From JBGOUJ01 sp041477005 (GTDB lineage: Bacteria > Acidobacteriota > Terriglobia > Bryobacterales > JACQDG01), in assembly GCA_041477005.1 (NCBI GenBank), contig JBGOUJ010000292.1, forward strand, positions 1 through 9,320: a DNA stretch of 9,320 bases, given 5' to 3'. Below are positions 6,855 through 9,320 of the stretch, piece after piece; within the stretch, counting starts at the first letter, position 1, and every line of letters begins with the position of its first letter. A program made the position numbers and the translations under genes. The notes beneath the pieces are model-generated. The model was not told where the DNA came from and ran no database searches. It saw only the letters and a list, made by a program, of their open reading frames with translations.

Positions 6855-6926
6855 GGGCGGCCGAGCCTGTCGGGCCTTTCCTTAGTTTTAGCTCTTTACG
6901 CACCAGTGCGTCAAGATCCTTGAAAA

Positions 6927-8336
6927 TTACTCGGAAGCGGGGCTGAAGCCCCGGGCGGGCTGAAGCCCGCCGTACTGGGCGAGCAGCGCTTGGAGTCTTT
7001 GCTCGGACTCGCGCAGGGCTTGGTTGGCCCGAATCAGCTCGGAGGTGCGCTCCTGGACGCGCCGCTCCAGCTCGGCCTGCTGCTCGAGCAGCGTGGCCTG
7101 GGCGCGCTTGGGCGCATCGATGTCGATCAGGGCCAGCACGACGCCGTCAATGCGGTTCTCCGACGTCTTGTAGGGCCGTATCTGGAGGGAATACCACCGG
7201 CCCTCGTGATCCTGCGCCTCCAGCTCGCGGGTGGACACCGACTCGATCACGTCCAGCACGACCTGCTCCAGGTTGGGCACGGTGATGTTGGGATGGATAT
7301 CAGTGATAGGGCGCCCGAGGTCGGTGGGGATGAGGTTGAGCAGCTTCTCGGCCGCCGGGGTGAACCGGCGGATGCGGAGATCGCTGCCCAGCATCAGTAC
7401 CGGGATCTTGACGCTGGCCAGCAGGTTGTTGAGGTCGTTGTTCGCCTGGCTCAGCTCCAGGTTGCGGTTCTGCAGCTCTTCGTTGACGGTGGTGAGCTCT
7501 TCATTGGACGATTGCAGCTCTTCCTTGGCGGTTTCCAGCTCCTCGTTGGTGGACTGCAATTCCTCGTTGGAGGAGAGGATCTCCTCGTTGGCGCTCTTTA
7601 GCTCCTCGTTGGTGGCTTCCTGCTCCTCGATGATGGCCTGCAGGTTGTCCTTGGTGGCAGCCAGCTCATCCTTCAGGCGGCCGGTTTCGCGCGCCTCCTG
7701 TTTGCGGCCGGCTGGGGGTTTTCCGGTGGGGACGCGGCTGGCGAGGGCGGGCGCGACTTCCTGAAACAACACCAGAAAACAGCGCTGGCTGGCCGGAACC
7801 CCGGGCAGCGGCACGACCTCCAGGTTGAGATGGACCACCTGCCCGTTGGCGCGAACTTGCAGGCCCTCCTTGCGAACGGGACGGTTATCTTTGCGGGCCT
7901 TGAAAATGGCGGTGCGGAGATCGAACAGGAGCCCCTCGCGGACCATCTTGAGGAGGCTGAAGGTGGCCTCGCCGGGGGCGGGTTCGAGGAACGGGCTGGT
8001 ACGGCCGCGGAACTGGAGAATGTCCAGATGGTCGTTGATGATCACCCCGCTGGGGGCGAAGCGGTCGAGGACCAGGCGGTCGGCCTCCTTCTGGACGTCG
8101 TGGCTGCCCCGGGCGGCCTCCTCGGCGGCCTTGTGGGCCGTCTCCAAGGGACGCTCCACGTGGTACTCGCCGAAACCCACCTCGATGTGCATGCGCGTGG
8201 GGGTGGCCCGCCGGGTGTAGATCTTGTGCTTGCGGTCGGCCAGGGCGAACAGGTCCGAGTAGGCGCTCATGGTCTCGGCAGATCCCAGCAGCAGAAAACG
8301 GCCCGGCTTGAGGGCGTAGTGGAAAACGGTCATCAC
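6927..8336 (-). CDS. CheR C-terminus / PAS / coiled coil / PAS part of an interrupted CheB-CheR fusion
   Basis: This is the downstream half of the split signalling gene, 469 residues from GTG at 8336 (followed at once by ATG). It starts in the middle of the CheR fold: TVFHYALKPGRFLLLGSAET is the normal continuation of the methyltransferase domain, so it is not an independent protein by design. Then come a PAS-like domain at about 91-205 (FAPSGVIINDHLDILQFRG), a long coiled coil at about 217-309 with the repeated NEEL/KEEL signature typical of CheB-CheR fusions, a second PAS domain at about 305-410 (PVLMLGSDLRIRRFTPAAEK), and a short second coil ending LRESEQRLQALLA. That last motif usually opens a further PAS or kinase module, but here the frame runs into two REP-like hairpins and stops. 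No histidine kinase H-box or ATPase is present. No good ribosome site precedes 8336; expression would need readthrough or re-initiation. Confidence 0.8.
   Translation of the reverse strand: MMTVFHYALKPGRFLLLGSAETMSAYSDLFALADRKHKIYTRRATPTRMHIEVGFGEYHVERPLETAHKAAEEAARGSHDVQKEADRLVLDRFAPSGVIINDHLDILQFRGRTSPFLEPAPGEATFSLLKMVREGLLFDLRTAIFKARKDNRPVRKEGLQVRANGQVVHLNLEVVPLPGVPASQRCFLVLFQEVAPALASRVPTGKPPAGRKQEARETGRLKDELAATKDNLQAIIEEQEATNEELKSANEEILSSNEELQSTNEELETAKEELQSSNEELTTVNEELQNRNLELSQANNDLNNLLASVKIPVLMLGSDLRIRRFTPAAEKLLNLIPTDLGRPITDIHPNITVPNLEQVVLDVIESVSTRELEAQDHEGRWYSLQIRPYKTSENRIDGVVLALIDIDAPKRAQATLLEQQAELERRVQERTSELIRANQALRESEQRLQALLAQYGGLQPARGFSPASE
6938..6971. repeat. Tandem GGGCTGAAGCCC hairpins (REP-like)
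   Basis: Two hairpins lie side by side: CGGGGC-TGAA-GCCCCG (6938-6953) and GGCGGGC-TGAA-GCCCGCC (6954-6971). Both share the core GGGCTGAAGCCC and differ in the arms by compensating bases. They lie inside the last codons of the CheR-PAS reading frame and encode its terminal YGGLQPARGFS. Such TGAA-loop palindromes are a common dispersed type in acidobacterial and related genomes as I recall. They may also help terminate the signalling gene before the cytochrome operon. Confidence 0.7.
7437..7616 (-). repeat. Coding repeat of the NEEL coiled coil
   Basis: Seven-residue (21-base) units encoding variants of S-x-N-E-E-L-x repeat about eight times (residues 241-300 of the downstream part). On the plus strand this appears as recurring CTCCTCGTTGG blocks. 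It is a protein-level heptad repeat forming a coiled coil between the two PAS domains, as usual in these fusions, and the repeated DNA could allow slippage or recombination. Confidence 0.7.
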
Positions 8337-8339
8337 CTA
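8337..8339 (-). other. In-frame TAG interrupting the CheB-CheR fusion
   Basis: On the minus strand the codons read CTG CAG AAG TAG GTG ATG ACC. The protein family continues without a break here (LQK-(R/K)-VM..FHYALKPG), and both flanking halves are in the same frame. A single base change from AAG or CAG would explain it. The alternatives are a sequencing error, suppression of the stop, or stop-restart on GTG/ATG. Confidence 0.85.
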
Positions 8340-9320
8340 CTTCTGCAGGGTGGGGCCGAGGTAGATGAGCACGTTGCGGCAACTGATCAGGTCGAGCTTG
8401 GAGAAGGGGGGGTCCTTGACCAGGTTCTGTCTAGCGAAGATACACATATCGCGAACAGACTTAGAGATCTGATAGCCGCTCTCGACCCGGACGAAGAAGC
8501 GGCGGAGGCGCTCGGGGGAGACGTCCAGGGCGATGTTCTCGGGGTAGATGCCGGCGCGGGCCCTCTCGATGGCGGGCTCGCTGATGTCGGTGGCGAAGAT
8601 CTGCAGGGGGGTGCTGGAGGCGCGCGTGCCCAGAAACTCCAGGATGGCGATGGCCAGCGAGTAAGTCTCCTCGCCGGTGGCGCAGCCGGGCACCCAGAGG
8701 CGGATGGGAGAGTCAAGGGGCCGGTTCTCCGCCAGGTGGCGAAATACCCGGGTCTTCAGGGCCTTGAAGGCCTCGGGATCGCGGAAGAAGCTGGTGACGT
8801 TGATGAGAATATCGTTGTAGAGGGCGCTCACCTCGTCGGGATGGTCATGGAGATAGGTAAGGTACAAGGCGAGAGAATCGATCTTGTGCAGGATCATGCG
8901 GCGGGAGATGCGGCGCCGGATGGTGGGGGATTTGTAGTGGGTGAAGTCGACACCGCTGACGGCGCGGAGGAGCTGGAAGATACCGCCGATTTCGCCGTCG
9001 TGCCCAGGGGCCGCCTCGACCGGGGCGGGGAGGTCGGGCTCGATGAGATAGGGGTGGCGGGCGATGCGCACCAGCTCGCGGGCGATCCCGTCGGGCGGGA
9101 GCACGAAATCGACGCAGCCGGCGGCGACGGCGGCGAGAGGCATGCCGTCGTACTTGGCGGTGCGCTGGTCCTGGGCGAAGGTGATGCCGCCCTCGGCTTT
9201 GATGGCGGCCATGCCCAGGGCGCCGTCGGAGGCGGTGCCGGAGAGGATCACGCCGATGGCCCGGCCCTGCTGGTCGGCGGCCAGGGCGCGCATGAAGAAG
9301 TCGACCGGCATGTGACGGCC
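8337..9320 (-). CDS. CheB methylesterase / CheR methyltransferase fusion, 5' partial, ends at in-frame TAG
   Basis: The frame is open through the right edge (G-R-H before the first visible Met at 9311, where SGRHMPVDFF is typical inside CheB), so the N-terminus is outside the window. Counting from that Met: the C-terminal part of CheB with GVILSGTASDGALG holds the catalytic aspartate (SDG), while the catalytic Ser and His would lie upstream. The linker is followed by the CheR N-terminal helical domain at about 105-160 (RRRISRRMILHKI, NDILINVTSFFRDPEAF). The SAM-binding motif GCATGEE is at 209-215, FATDISEPAIERA follows, and SCRNVLIYL at 310-318 is the conserved CheR motif. The frame then ends LQK-TAG, missing the last strands of the methyltransferase fold. 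Known family role: methylation and demethylation of glutamates on chemoreceptor-like proteins. Whether this copy works is doubtful because of the stop. Confidence 0.88.
   Translation of the reverse strand, partial: GRHMPVDFFMRALAADQQGRAIGVILSGTASDGALGMAAIKAEGGITFAQDQRTAKYDGMPLAAVAAGCVDFVLPPDGIARELVRIARHPYLIEPDLPAPVEAAPGHDGEIGGIFQLLRAVSGVDFTHYKSPTIRRRISRRMILHKIDSLALYLTYLHDHPDEVSALYNDILINVTSFFRDPEAFKALKTRVFRHLAENRPLDSPIRLWVPGCATGEETYSLAIAILEFLGTRASSTPLQIFATDISEPAIERARAGIYPENIALDVSPERLRRFFVRVESGYQISKSVRDMCIFARQNLVKDPPFSKLDLISCRNVLIYLGPTLQK

Noticed and set aside
7437..7616. Regular repeats suggesting a CRISPR-like or tandem DNA array
   Set aside because: The units are in-frame heptads of a coiled coil with varying codons and no spacers; they are protein repeats.
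8337..8339. Stop-codon recoding (TAG as an amino acid) for the whole genome
   Set aside because: The other remnant in the window also contains a TAG in a clearly decayed setting, and the intact genes end in TGA or TAA; one case does not support recoding.
1..9320. tRNA, rRNA, transposase, integrase or CRISPR array
   Set aside because: None was seen on either strand; the left part looks rearranged but no mobile-element gene or terminal repeat could be identified.

Overview
The window looks like a chromosomal segment of a GC-rich, soil-type bacterium, most likely an acidobacterium of the Solibacter/Bryobacter kind. That placement is an inference from three things: a secreted planctomycete-type cytochrome c (DUF1592/DUF1588 group), DUF1552 and ankyrin cassette; a large CheB-CheR-PAS fusion; and short palindromic intergenic repeats (GGGCTGAAGCCC pairs and a GACCG...CGGTC type) that I associate with such genomes. 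All convincing genes except one small ORF at the left edge lie on the minus strand, so transcription runs right to left.

Right third (9320 to 6927): a CheB methylesterase / CheR methyltransferase / PAS / coiled-coil / PAS signalling protein. Its 5' end lies outside the window. It is cut by one in-frame TAG at 8337-8339, just after the CheR motif SCRNVLIYL, and the same frame continues immediately with GTG-ATG. Its 3' end stops at the beginning of what would normally be another PAS or kinase module, and its last residues are encoded by two adjacent GGGCTGAAGCCC hairpins. The locus therefore looks decayed, or at least rearranged.

Middle (6903 to 1746): a compact three-gene cassette, probably one operon. 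It consists of a roughly 775-795 aa exported protein with two CxxCH motifs, a Tat-exported DUF1552 protein translationally coupled to it by an ATGA overlap, and, after an 80-nt gap holding two palindromes, an exported protein built of about twelve ankyrin repeats. All three carry export signals, so they probably act together outside the cytoplasm. Their biochemical role is not known to me. A strong hairpin 11 nt past the ankyrin stop probably ends the unit.

Left part (1745 to 1): an accessory, eroded zone. It holds a 243-aa protein of unknown function with a nuclease-like PD...ExxE pattern, whose stop codon lies inside a degenerate second copy of the 3' end of the ankyrin gene. Next to that is a stop-interrupted remnant resembling an addiction-module antitoxin. 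A 350-bp stretch without a convincing gene lies between the 243-aa gene and the ankyrin gene, and a small single-pass membrane protein occupies the left edge. The pattern suggests repeated duplication, insertion and decay beside the conserved cassette. I found no tRNA, rRNA, CRISPR array or transposase.
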